Shown here: piece by piece, positions 19,948 through 32,800 of the stretch | Numbering within the stretch: position 1 is the first letter of the stretch | How the letters are laid out: each line of letters begins with the position of its first letter | Assembly: GCA_030268105.1 (NCBI GenBank) | Contig: BSDZ01000003.1 | Location: 6,061,001-6,125,000 of the forward strand | Direction: 5' to 3' | Length of the DNA stretch: 64,000 bases | Source of the DNA: Volvox africanus | Lineage: Eukaryota > Chlorophyta > Chlorophyceae > Chlamydomonadales > Volvocaceae | Notes under the pieces: generated by a model | Told to the model about the DNA's origin: nothing | The model's database searches: none | The model's input: only the letters and a program-made list of their open reading frames with translations | Position numbers and translations under genes: made by a program

Positions 19948-22900
19948 CTATTCCTGCCCCAGTGCCTCGGGTGGTGGCAACGCGAACCGGGCCGTCTCCG
20001 GCGCCGTGAGCAGCCCCACCACACTGCCTTGCAGGGTCGCACCCGAAGGCAGGTACAGGTCGTGACGCTGATGGCAATAGGCTTGCCAAACTGCAGAGCC
20101 GTCAAGCAAATTATTCACCTAGTGAGGTTGGCAACAGGGAGACGAAGAAGGGGTGGCGGCAGTGGTCCAGATGAGGGACAGGAGCGTGTGGAATAACTTC
20201 CGATATCCGAAAAAGGTGAGTGGGATTAGACCGGGATGGCCGATGGAAGGTTCCAAAAAGTAGCAGTAGCAGAAGCAGTAACAGTAGTAGCAACATGCAC
20301 ACCTCATTTTGCGGGAGCCTGTGCCACTCTCTCCTAAATGCCCTCGACGCCGAAGTTTACTCCTGGGCAAGTCCATGCCATCCCAATCTGCCCCTATGTG
20401 CCCCAAATCCAAAGAAGGAACTTGACAGCCACGTAACTACCGTACATTTCCTGCACCACTACACCACATGCGCATGTCGGGTTACGAACGGAATCAATGC
20501 GAGGACGGTGTTACCAGACCTGTTGTGAGTGGAGTCCATCGAGCTGCAGCGCTTTCAGCACATCGACCGCCAGTACCCGCAGGACAGCCACATCGTCATC
20601 CCCGCCTCCGCCGCCGCCGCCGTCGCCGCCAGGGGCGCTGCTGCTGTTGGCGGCAGGACCAGGCCCAACCGTTGGCCCTCCGCGACTTGACTGCCAGTCC
20701 AGGTACGCCAGCAGCTCCGGAATCAAGCCGTATTGAAGCGCCTGCGATCACACAACAATGGTATAATCGGAGGAGGGGAGAAGCCCGAGGGTTTTTGCTG
20801 CGTTAAGGCTGTGAGAACCGAGGTGGACAACCGTCCACACTCATGAAGCATGCCTTGTACCCTACGCAGCGCCGTGCCTCGCGCGTTCAGATATTTCCTT
20901 GCAAGCAAATTGCCTGTAGTGTATGCCGCCAAAGAAGCGGGTGTTGCTGTAGTGACCTCCTGCCGTCCTGCGCTCGAATCCCTCTTTCCGCAAGGCCTCA
21001 CCTCCAACACCGCGGATGACACCGTCTGCCAGGTCGGGTCCTCACAAATAGCGATTTAATGCAATCCCACCCGTCCCCGCTTTCCCTGGTCGCTCAGGAC
21101 ACACACATGCGGGTCGGAGGACCTTCCCACGTTCATGCGGTCAGCCGCAACGGCAACGGCGCACCTGCAGAACCAGTGCATCCCGCTGCCGATTGACTGG
21201 TGCCAGCGCCCTCTTTAGCGCCTCCAGGGCCAGCACCCGAGCCGCCGCACCCAACCGCATTGTGTCGCACAATACCTGCACCACAGGCGGCGACGCAGTC
21301 GCAAATGCCTCCGCCACAGATGGGCTGTCGCACAGCTGGTGTAGAATGCGCAGTGCACTTCCGTATGCCTCCGCTAGGCCGGCCGCCGCTGCCCGCGGTA
21401 GGGGCGGTGATGACAGCGCCCCCGCCCCCGTTCCTGCCGCTGCTGGCGGGGTGCCATCGGCGGCGCTGCTGGTGGCGCCGACGGCGGACGAGAGGATTGG
21501 CGGCTGTGATGGCTGCAGGTTGCGGGTGAGAGTCCCCAGTTGGGCGAGCAGCTTAGAGACATAGCCGCCACGACAGAGCTGCTCCGCCAGCAGGCTGTGC
21601 GACTGCGCAGATGGAAGAGGATGAACGGAGTTGGGAGAAGATGGCCTTCGGGATCCCATACTACGTGTATTTTAAGCACGCGCCTGTGCCATCTGCCCCT
21701 TCCACCGTTCTAGGCTTTCCATCATCATCCAACCGTCGGTGATGATACAGGGCAGAGAGTGGGCTTGCATGTGTCGATGGTCGCTGAGGTGGCGGGCGGG
21801 CGCAATGGCGAGTAAACGGAGCTACGGTGACTCCCGACGTGATGAGTGAGTTGCGCCGTAAACTGAGGGAGGGGCTCCTCAAGCATATGAAGGGCAAGGC
21901 ACATCAGTCCGCACATCTTCCATCTGAACCCTGCCTCGACCGCTTTTACATGCGCCCGTTTCCAACCGGCAATTCCCACGGACGCACACCTCTCATGCTA
22001 TCACCTGGTTACCAGTCTTCCTCTTGTCCTGCCGTTCATCCTTACCCCTTACCCCAGTCATCCCCAGCTCCCCAGTCAGCCTCCTCCGACCAATCCAACT
22101 GAAGCAGCCCCATAGCTCACCCTCAGCAGCGCCACCAACGCCGCTGCCAGCAGCACCAACATGTCCGGGTCCCTGGTAGCGCTAGCCAGCTCGGACAGGT
22201 ACCTGCATTCGCATTTGCGGGCCAAGCCCGGTCAGCAGCGGCAGGGCCCTATCAGGTGCCGGTGCCGGTGTACGACGCCACAAAGCTCAGCAGCAATTAG
22301 CTCAACAGTTCAATTAATCGCGGGGAGGTCCCTTTGAGACCACAGCTGAGTGAGGGCTGAGTCCGAGCTGAATGAGAGCTGAACGAGGCAGATTCGACAT
22401 ATAACGACTTCGACAGCTACAGCGATTTCGTCCAGATCAGCAGAGGGGGTGGAGGAGAAATGCCAGGCAACGCGTCCGTAGCTTAAGAAGAGGTGAGGCC
22501 GTGAGGAGTCAGGCATGTAAGACAAAGAAACGAATTGTCGGACATGACGCGCATCGGTCTTGCATTGCTCCTGCTATCAGAAACGAGCCCCAGACACTCT
22601 GGTCGCGCAGTCGTCTGGCCCTCTCCAAGAGTGTCCCTCACACACCGCTCCAACAGTCCCTCGGCGAACTTGGAGGGATTACGCAGCGGGTGCTTGGGGT
22701 TCTTCAGGAATAGACGCACGTATGCACCGCCCACAAACAGTTCCCCCCGCAGCTTATCATACTGCACGGCAGCACCGGGCGGCAGCGCCCAATCGTACTG
22801 GCCCTCAGCCTGGCAACCGCGGAGCTGTGAAGCGAGCACTGCGACCTGAATATTGGGTTGGAGAGCGGAAAGAGGGCTTCCTGTTGGGAGGTATCCTGAT

Positions 22901-23848
22901 GGATTCGGCATGAAGGCAGGGACGGCAGGGAGGGGCCAGGGAGGGGGCAAGGAGGAGGCAGAGAAGGGAACAGGGAAGGAGGCAGGGAAGGGGGCAGCGA
23001 AGGAGGCAGGGAAGGAGGCAGGGAAGGAGGAGGGCTGTGGGGCTTTGTGGCATGGGGGAGCTTTGGGAAAGGTGGGCCTGGAGGGCGCATGGCGATGCGT
23101 CGCGCGTAAGCTGTAAGTGGTTACATTCCGGCTGTCCTGGGGCAAGTACCGTTGGTGTAGGGTTGCCAGCCGATGACGTACCTGTGTCGCTGCATTGCAT
23201 GCCATCTCGTTATCCCAGATGCACTCGGGGGTCTCCACGCGCTGCGTCAGGGCCTGCGAGGCAGCGCAGAGACCGACCAACTCTCAACATCACAGGGAGA
23301 AGGAAAACAGCGGACATGGTCAAAGGAATGCACAGTCGGCCAATTTGTGGGGGGGAGAAAGAGAGAGACACAGAGAGAAGAGAGAACATAATCGGAATCA
23401 TTACGGTAACGTAGAACCCGTAAAACCTAATAGATGCTGCCGGGCTAGTGGGTTCACTGTGCTAGGGTGGATCGGCGGCATGTGCGAGCCTGAAGACGCG
23501 CGTCCCTTCCAATCCCGCCGCCGCTCCGTGCGCGCACCCACATCCCCATGACTCCGCAGCGCGATCACCTGCAGGACCACCGTGGGCGGCCCCTCCGCAA
23601 TTGAAGCAACCAGGCCCGGCGGCAGCAGCCGCTGCAGCGACAGCCTAATCAATGATCCATGGGTCGCGTGCGCCATCAGCCGGCCCAGAAGCGCCGCCGC
23701 CTCTCCACGCGCATCGTCCGCTGCCGCCGCCTCCGCCGCCTCCGCCGCTCCTCGCCCGCCGTCTCCACGGTCCTTGCCACCAGCAGCCGGTCCCGTAGGT
23801 GGTGCCGTGGGCCCTGCTGCAATTGCTGTTTCCGGTGAAGCCGTCGGG

Positions 23849-23886
<38 letters not shown>

Positions 23887-26800
23887 AGGCCAAGGACCCC
23901 GGTGCAGAAGCACTTCCAGGAGGTACAACCAGCCTCCCTGGAGCGCCGCAACCACCGCGCACGGTGCTGAGCCGGACACGGAGCGCAGCAGGCGCAGAGC
24001 CGCCGCCAGTGCTTCCAGAGAGGGCGGGCGGTGCAATAGCCAGAACAAAAGACGCGCGCAATGTTCGTCTGCAAAGGCCTGGTGGTGTGGTCCAGGGCAC
24101 AGAGTTGGACGGGGTTACCAACAAATAGGTATGCGGCATATTAGATATCGGCTTGAGGACGGAACGGAGGTTACGTAATGAAAATGACACGGGATGGGAA
24201 TGAAAATGAGTGGAACGTCACAACGCCTTATGTCTCATTCGGATAAAGCGGGAGAAGGAGTGGGAGGAGAAGCGGGAGGAGGGCACACGCGGTGGACAGT
24301 CGAGAGGACTGCTGCCAGTCACCGCACCTCCAGGCATCCGCTATGCTGCGCTGCCCGCGATAGCAGCGCCATCCCAGCCACTGCCAAACGGTTCGCCCAG
24401 TACCACGCAGCGGGCTGACCCCCGGAAGCCGATGGCCTCCAATGACCCACGGGTCCGTCTGCGCTCCCGTCCCAGCTAGCTCTGCTCGGACCGCCTGCCG
24501 GCCCCGTGTTTGCTGCTTGGCCTTCCTCTGTCGGTTGCTCTAGCTGTTTGGATTGAAGTTGCTCCGATGACTCCGGTGGCTGGGGCTCTGTGTGTAGGTG
24601 TGGGTTTGTGAGGGCCTGGTACGCAGCGGGCTGCAGACAGGACACGAAGGGCGACAGGGCGGAGCGGGAGGCCAGCACCCCCAGCAGCCGGGGCTCCGCA
24701 TCCAGGAGATGCCCGGTGGCAGCTAGCACAGCGACCAAGGGCGGCAGCGACGCGGCGCTGGGAAGGGAGCCCGGTGGCAGAGGCAGCAGTGCATCGAATA
24801 GGTACCTGCACACAGGAGAGGGGGAGAGAGATGAAATGGTAGGGTGCAAATGAATGTCCAAAAGGTGACGTTGTGGAACCACAATGCACACCCTCAAACC
24901 TTCCCAGCCTGGCCTCCGCTTCCCGTCGCCCGTCCTGCACCAGGGCATGGCGGCGCAGCTGCAGGTCTGCACGATCCGCAAGATCGCACCTGACGAGGTC
25001 CTTGCAAAATCCGGATGGATCCGGTGGCAACTCCGCGGGCCTGTCGTTGAAGACGCGCACGAACACGCCGCCCACCACCAGCTCGCCTGCCAGGGCCGCG
25101 TGGCTGAAGGAGCACAAGCCCGAGAGCAGGTCGTCGCCGCTGGAGACACCGGCCGCATGTGCGCCGAGGGCTGCCATCGCGGTTGCCGTCCCCGCTCCCT
25201 CCGCCTCCGCTGCTCTTGTTTCCGCCGACTGGCCAGGTGTCTCCAACTCGTGATCCTGGTCGGTGGCGGTGTGCGCGGACGGATCCAAAAACCTTAGCAG
25301 CTCCTCCCGCATAGCTGGGTTCCAAATGACCTGCGTTGCATGTGGTAATGGATATATGCATTTGAATTATTGAATATTTGCACAACAAATAGTTATCAAT
25401 ACACATTTTTATACAATGCATACAAATTCATCAAGTTGCGGGTCTGAGACATACACCCTTGCCTCGCCTACGCCACCTCTGCGCTCTCTGCTCTGCACTC
25501 TGCCGTTCTGCCCGTGCGGTTCAGGTGCAATCTTCACTCACTCCCCGCCCAAACGCACGATGGTACGGCCCCGGTCCATAGACAGACATTTCTCAGAACC
25601 CGTTACTCCGTCATCTGCACCGCCACCACAACCACTATCACTGCCAGCACGCGCACCCTGCATGTCTCATGAGTGCCACTGAGCACACCGAGCAACGGTC
25701 GCGGGTCAGGCTCGCTCAGGCGACCGGACAGCGGCTCCGTCAGTAGCGCCGCCAGGGCAGCGCGCGCGGGCGCGCAAGGGGGGGACGAGTGCGGGGCAGG
25801 CAGCAGCCCGGATAGCCGAGACAGGGCCTGCGGATACGGATACGGATGGCGCGGTGCGGACGTGCAGACAGACGGATGGAGATATGGAGGCATTGCGGTG
25901 TACGAACATGTGGCCCACATGACAGCGGTAGACAAACTTGACTGCTGTCAATTGAGAAATGTTGCAAAATGCAGAAGAATGGGATAATCGCGAGGGGGCG
26001 CCCCAACTGACCTGCGCCGCCAATACGGCATGCAGTGACCTCGCTGCCGGGGTGCTGCTGCGCGCCGGGGCATTCTCAGGCAGGGCCAGTAGCGGCAATG
26101 TGGCGGAGTCGTCCGGACCGGCAAATGGTGGCGCCAAAGTGACCTGTCGCGGTTAGCGAAGAGGCGCGATTGAGGCTGCGGAGTTAAGAAAGTTTCCGCA
26201 GCGAACAAGAAAGTTATGTAACACCAACGTGCAAATGCCAGAAGTCATAGAAAGGATCTGCAACAAGAGGGAAAGGACCAGAGGCAGGCCGATACAGTGC
26301 GATTCCATCCTGAAACGATAGATGTGTGGCTATCGGTGCAGGGGCTGTGCAGGATGGGAGGTGCCCAACGACGTAAAAGAGGTGCTAGAGAGGCAGCGGC
26401 TGGCGGCGCCCAACCACACCGGAAGAGGGGGCCCCGAAATACCGGGGAAGGTAGGGACTGCCAGGTAATGGCCACGGGTGAAGCAAAATCCCCTCCTATC
26501 CCACATACAGACCGGACAGTGGAGCAGATGGCCCCGGGGGAGAGCCATCCATGAAACGAAGCGCAAAAATGAAATGAACATGATCTTCGAGAGCCCGGGT
26601 CTCTGGATGTGCACGGCAAACAGTCCAACGTACCCTTACGGATTCCGGTAGCGTGCTGTCATACTGCAGCACCAACGGCACCAGCGCCTGCAGAGCGCCG
26701 CGGCGAAGCAGCGCTGCCTGCAGCTCTGGTGCCGCTGCCATGTACGATATCGCCACCAATGCCGCATCAACGGCGGCGTGGCAACGCGTCAGGCGGCAAC

Positions 26801-29800
26801 AGCGCACGAGGTCGCGGCACAACCCCGCGGCGGCAGGCGCTGACGGTCCCGCTGCCGCCAGCATCGTAGCCATGGCTGCACGTGCTTCCGGCACTACCGC
26901 CAGGCCCGCCAAGGACCGCAGCGCGGCGATTGCAATGACGGCAGTTGGGTCGGTGGGTGCTGCGTCAAGTGGCAGCACGCCCACAGCCCTGCGAGGGACG
27001 GCGTATAGCAGTTACCATAGTTATCGCTGTGCAGCTGTTGTGCATTGGTTTGCAGCGGAGAACCACGTCCAAGGGTCCACATCGGCATATTCGCGGCCCG
27101 CCTAAAACACCCGAAACTCCTCTAATTTTCAACGCCAGGGACGCACGCATACACACAAAAACACACGCACATGCATAGACACACTCCATACCTCACCTCC
27201 TATTCTTCTGGCGACTCAGGTCAAGGATGACATTATAAAGGAAGCGGCCTAGCCTTCCCGCAGGTTTGCTAAGCCTCCCCACAGGAGTCGGAAGCGTACC
27301 TGGACAGCAACTCCGCCAGCACGCCCACTCCGCCGCAGCGTGACAGCTCCTCCGCGTTGCGGCGGCAGGACAGCACTGTCAGCCAGCACAGCTCTGCGGC
27401 GCTGGTCACCTGGGCGTATGGGTGTATAGGGAGCCAACAAAAGTGTGAATCGTGAATCTGGCCGACAGTTTTTGGGGCCGATAACAAACCAACCGTCAGC
27501 AGCCAACGATTAAGGTCATACACCCCATATCGAAAATCGCTTGTCCTACGATGGGACAGCATGGCATGTCGAATCACCTGATCCAGCACCTCCCCGGCAA
27601 AGAAGCTCCCGGGAGCCACCGATTCGGGGGACTCCTCGTTCGCCTTCCCGGCTGCACTGCTGGCGCTTGCCGTAGCGGCACGGCCAGCAGCAGGCTTTTC
27701 TCCCGTGGTGCTGCCCCGCGCGGTGCCGCCACGGATGGTATCCAGCAGCAGACCGTACCCCGCGTACTTGTACGGCGCCAAATCCTTGCCGCATCTGCTG
27801 TACAATACGCACTGCGCGCGCAGCAGCAGCACAATGCGCCAGGGCTGTGGGCCCTGTCCGCCAGCCACGCCGGCCTGAAGACGTTCGTAGGCGGCTTGGA
27901 TCTGTTTGGGGGGCCGTGGGGCGCCGACAAAGAGAAAGAAATGGAGACGGGGTGCCAGCGGGATGGATCTGGGATCTTACCAAGGCGCGCAAAGATGTGT
28001 GGAGGGTGACTAGCAGCTTGGAGGTGCTCGTGTAGCCCTCAGCAGCATGGAGTCTCTACTCTCTAGCCTGAATGTTCCCACCGAGAGCACCTTCTCGCTG
28101 CGCCCACCCTAAGCCCCGTCGCGGTGGCTCCCGGGAGTGTAGCGCGGACCGCAGGAGAGTGAGAGTCCTTGCGGAGGCCTACCTTGAGGAACATGGGTCG
28201 GCCTTGCGGGTTCTTGTCCGGGTGATACTTCCTGGGGTGGCCGCGGGAAGTGGGGTCCGTTGTCAGCGGGGTCGTTTCGAGCGATGGCAGACATCGGGGT
28301 TGGGCGCCTTAGGGAGCGAAGATTTGGGGGCAGGGGTGCGGGAACGGGTGCGGGATTGCAAGCAAGGGGAAGCCTGTACGATGTTGGAAGGCAGCCCATA
28401 AGAAGATTGTACTTCGGCTCCCAGTGTGTCGTATGCCCTGCTGGAGGTGTTCCGGTCCTCTCGGAGGGCTTCGGAGCGGGCGAGGGGCGACACGGCGTGA
28501 CCCACCTCGCGAGGGCCCGGTACGCGCTCCGCAGCTCCTCCTCGCTAATGGCCGCCACCGCGTTGTCGCCCTGATATGTAGGCCGCAGCCCCAGCACTGC
28601 GCACGCCTCGGCTTCGCTTAGGGAGAGCGGCTGTCGTGCCAGTTCAGCTCGCCATTCCACCAGCAGAGACTGTGTGCACACAACGGGGCGGCGTGTGACC
28701 GCATCTGACATATAATTTTCGGAGGGCCGCGTTTGGAGGCCCTGATGATTTGCAGAGGGAACCTCCGGACCTCCGGACAGGCATATGACTTAACTGACTA
28801 GACACCTAGGGACAAAGGCTCCGCACGAGCCCTAACGAGCCCTAACTGCCAATAACTGCACCCACAGCGTGCAAGAAAACTGACACTGGAAGCACAAATC
28901 ATAACTTCCGACAGGTCACACAAAACATACAATTGTATACGCGCCTGCGCGTTCTCACAAACGAACAGCGCCAGGCCACACAAGCCCCAATACAATAATT
29001 TTCAGCCCGCTACCACCAGGCGCCGCTGTTGCTTGTTCTGCCCCGTACCTGCAATAGCGGCACGTGGTCCACCAGTGGCCATGACGGGAAGCGCACAGTG
29101 TCCGCCAGGTGGCGGAGGTAATAGCGGTGGCAATACAGTTCACCCTCCAGCTCGGGGTAGCTCAGCGGCGGCAGGGGCGAGTAGTCCCACAACGTTCCGC
29201 AGCGCTGCGCCAACCTCAGCGGCAGATCGCCCAGGTGGGAGGACAGCGCGGGCAACAGACGGCTGCGGCGCATGGCATGTGTCCAGATGAGCTCCGGGTT
29301 GCCATGATCACCTGCCAGCGGGAGGAGAGAAAACGGCGTAAATGTAAAGGAGCATTATAGCTCTTTATAGGGCCAAAGTATGCTGCCGCTTACCGCACAA
29401 GGCCGCAGCGAAGGCGGCTGACCCACGGGTCACAAGTACGTACAGCAAGCTCTCGGGCAGCACGTGACCCAAGTATGACCGTTGCCGCAGCGGTAGCCCC
29501 GCCGCAGCGGCAGCGCCTCCAGTAAGGCCCGCGAAGTCCTGCATTAAGTGGGTCCTGCGTGGGGTGACAGTACCGCAGTAGGGAAGGCACGAAACGGCGG
29601 ACCCGGTCAAGAAACCCCAGCCGATACCGATGGGCAGAGGCCGGGAGATGCAGCGCAGTATCTTCACCTCTTCACCAGCGCGTCTGCCCTTAATCTTAAC
29701 TAACGTTCCTCTCACGGCATATGGCTATACCCTTGCTAGCCTCCAAAGGCCCAGGGAGACGGGGCGAAGGAGTCACGCCCTCGGGATGGCGCATTTGGAG

Positions 29801-32800
29801 CCATCCCCATTCCTATTTTGCGGCATGCATTAGCCCCCACTACACGGTTATATGTGTCTTAAATGTGGGGGGCATGGGCCGCACCGCCGCCTGCTGCCGC
29901 CCACCTACCCTTGTAGGTTTGGTGGTTGAGTAATGATACTCACACATGTATTACCTTGACCCCTTTCCCACCTGTGCAGCAGGCGTGCTGGGGCCATGAG
30001 GTCGCTGCCCGGGTAGGCCAACACGAAGTAGAATACCCCCGTGAGGTGCAGACGAGCCAGTGCATCCGGGTGTGGCGTCAGGAGAGTGTCCAGAAGGCCG
30101 CAGATGGCGGATACAATGGGCGGGTGGAAAGTGAGGATTGCCTGCGGGACCAGAGGCGGGAGGAAAAGGCGGGGTTAATGTTTGAGCTGCGAGAAACGAG
30201 CAGGCGTGCAAAGTACCGCCGCGCAGCGGGGTTTGTATGGGGGAGGGAGAGGCAGGGAGGTTTGTATGGGGAGAGGGGAAAGAGAGAGGGAGAGAGGAAG
30301 GTCTGGTTGCACGGGTGCACAAAGCACAAGGAACGAGGGGCGGCCGGAGCGGGCGTTCAGTACACAAGGTTCAAGCTGTAAAGAAGGTTGTAGTCGAAGG
30401 CAAATGGTGCAGAGGACGAAATGAAGCTCTTCAGGTTACGAATCTCCCTTTCCTTAAAAAGGAAGATACAGAAGGAGGTTGCGACACCAAAATGTCTGCA
30501 CGTGCCAGGCAAAGCGGTTGACCTACTAATTTATGGAGCCCAAAGGCCCCCTGCTCAAAGCAACACCTGTACGCATCCACGGCAGTCACCAGCTCATTCC
30601 GGTCCGAGCGCTTTTTCGTTAACCCACCTGGCACAGGTGCGGCAGGCAGCGGGGGCCCGCAAGGACGCGGTACGCGCGCGGCAGTGGCTGCAGCACCAGC
30701 CCTTCCTCCTCGTCGACAGCGGGCTGTAGCTCCACCAGCCGCTGCAGCAGCTGCAGCGCCAGCTCAGCCGCCGCATATGGGCTAAACCGACCCGGACCTG
30801 CAAGAACGTTCAGGGAGAGGTATGAGAAGCCTGAATTTAACCCAAACGCAAGGTAGGACATGAAAATCTGAGAAATAAATTCAAGAAGCCTTTGGAGGAA
30901 AGAGCCTGACGAGTGGCCATAGGCTGCATGTGAGGGCGTAACCCTCGGCTAGATAAGGGTGTCATCGGCAGCTTGTGTCGGCGACTTCTCGCGCCTCGTG
31001 GACGCTGTTGTTATGTTTAGGGAATTTTGATCGAAGGAGAATGTGAAGCCTCGGCCGGATTATTAGGTTATCCGGCCTCCTTTCCCGCAGCTTCATGCTT
31101 ACCCCTTGCCAGCATCCAGCGCAACTCCCGGATTGAGCCCAGGGGCTCCGGGCGCTGCATGCCGGTTGCCCAGCACAGCGTCGCCATGTCAACTGACCCA
31201 CGGGACACAAGTTGCCGCACCTCATCCCGAGTGTAAGGCCCCGCCCGCCCTGTCTCGTCGAGTTTGCGGCCCAGCAACGTGTCAGATCCAGATCCAGATC
31301 CAGATCCAGATCCTGGTGCACCCGTTACGGAAGCTGACGCCGCCGTGGGCGTGGACAACTCTTCTCCCAGGAGGTCGTCCGTCGCCGCCGCACCCGGTGA
31401 TGGCGACACGGTAGGTGCCGCTGCTGCGGGCAGAATCACCCCGCATGGGTAAAAGTACCACTCCTTGGGCATGTCTTCGTGTCCCACAGAGGTCAGCATA
31501 AGCCCCGACTGAGCGCCGACCTGCTGCTGCCGCTGGGCTGCAGTGGAGGCGGTGACACCCCACGCGCCACCGGCAGCGCCGCCACCTGTGGCGGAACTGG
31601 CGGCGGCGGCGCCGCCGCCGCCTTCTACTGCCGCACCGCCAGTGTGAGCATATGCGACCATATCTGTCAACAGCTCGAGTCCTCCGGCTTCCATGAAGGC
31701 ATAGCTGTTGACCCGTGCTGCCCTTGCAGCAGGGCTGGTGACGGCGCCGGCGGCGCCTCCAGCCGTACCCGACGCTGCCGTCAGGCACCGCGGCGACAAC
31801 AGTGCCACAACCAGCTCAAGCAGCGCGTGGCGCAGCTTCCGACAAAATGTATAATCAAGCACGTGGACGAGATGCCGCAGTCCATCGGTTGGACCTATTG
31901 TGCCAGCATGGACATGGTAAACGGCCGCCATAGCGCGAGCACTCAGCTCCTGATCCGCAGTGACGGCAGCGTCAGCTACTGCCGCTGCCGCAGCAACGGC
32001 AGTGGAGGCGTCCGTGACCCCGCCTACGATGGCCGTGGACGTGCCGGCCGACACGGCAGCGGCAGCGGTAGCGACAGCAGTAGCGGCAGCAGCGTTTTGG
32101 AAGCCTTGAGTGACGGGGTCCGCGGCGCATAGGAAGGCGTGGTGGAGGGAGTTGAAGAGCTCACGTGGCTGCGGGACCTTCTCCACCGCGGCTGTGGGCG
32201 GAAAGGGAAACGCAGATTCAAACCATGTTAGAGGAGGACGAAGACCGCGGGCACGGCTAGCAGCAAGCTAGGATAAAACAATAGTTTTTCCCGCAGTAAC
32301 ACATTCACTGGCGAGCAGTGTAAAACTCCCAATAACATCCCTGGAGCCCCAACCCGACCAATTAAAAGCCATTCTTCCCCTCCCCTCTCCCTTTCTCCCT
32401 CCCTTCTCCCTTCCCTCTCTGTCCTCGACAGAATGACAGATGACGCACACCACTTCCCACACCAAACCATCCTGCCCGCACCTGTATCCGCCCCCTCCAA
32501 TAACAGCCGGACGTAGATGCCTCCCACCGCTACGTGCTTGGCCAGGCTAGGGTACGTCACCCCGAACTCTTCGTAGTTCCAGCCCAGTTGCAGTCGCCCG
32601 CTGCCTCCACCGCCCAGCTGCTGCCGGCGAGCCCTGCAAGGGAGGAGATGCGGGGGATCGGGAAACGTGGAAAGCTCGGGCCTGGACAAGATTGGCTGAG
32701 GGCGGAGAGAACGGTGGCACCGCCAGGGAAAGAACACAGTGTAGAGAGTATGCTGCGACAGAGTCCCCTTCCGCAGGCTTCAAAGCCACTCTTCTACCTG

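Larger units (their letters stand above)
22640..25330 (-). other. IWN-type repeat region of the RME-8 homologue
   Basis: Two units begin with the IWN/IWD signature: IWNPAMREELLRFL (about 25290-25325), followed by GELVVGGVFVRVFNDRP, and ECIWDNEMACNAA (about 23190-23230), followed by GELFVGGAYVRLFLKNPKH. An earlier unit with SYPSLAK-like sequence and VGGIYVRLLLEG lies at about 32480-32590. These repeats are characteristic of RME-8 proteins and support the gene call independently of the J domain. Confidence 0.85.

Noticed and set aside
19248..20009. 253-codon open frame on the plus strand
   Set aside because: No family resemblance, and its right part is antisense to the well-supported last exon of the RME-8 homologue.
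20511..20520. Reading the RME-8 homologue as ending at the in-frame TAA after HSQQVW
   Set aside because: Splicing at CAG/GTCTGG in phase 0 to 20118 restores the conserved C-terminus VNNLLDGSAVWQAYCHQRHDLYLP, so the stop lies in an intron.
22930..23030. CRISPR-like array
   Set aside because: The 12-bp units are contiguous with no unique spacers, and the genome is eukaryotic.
22704..23090. Pro/Ser/Phe repeat protein on the minus strand
   Set aside because: It is the translation of a purine-rich minisatellite between two conserved exons; the family alignment has nothing there.
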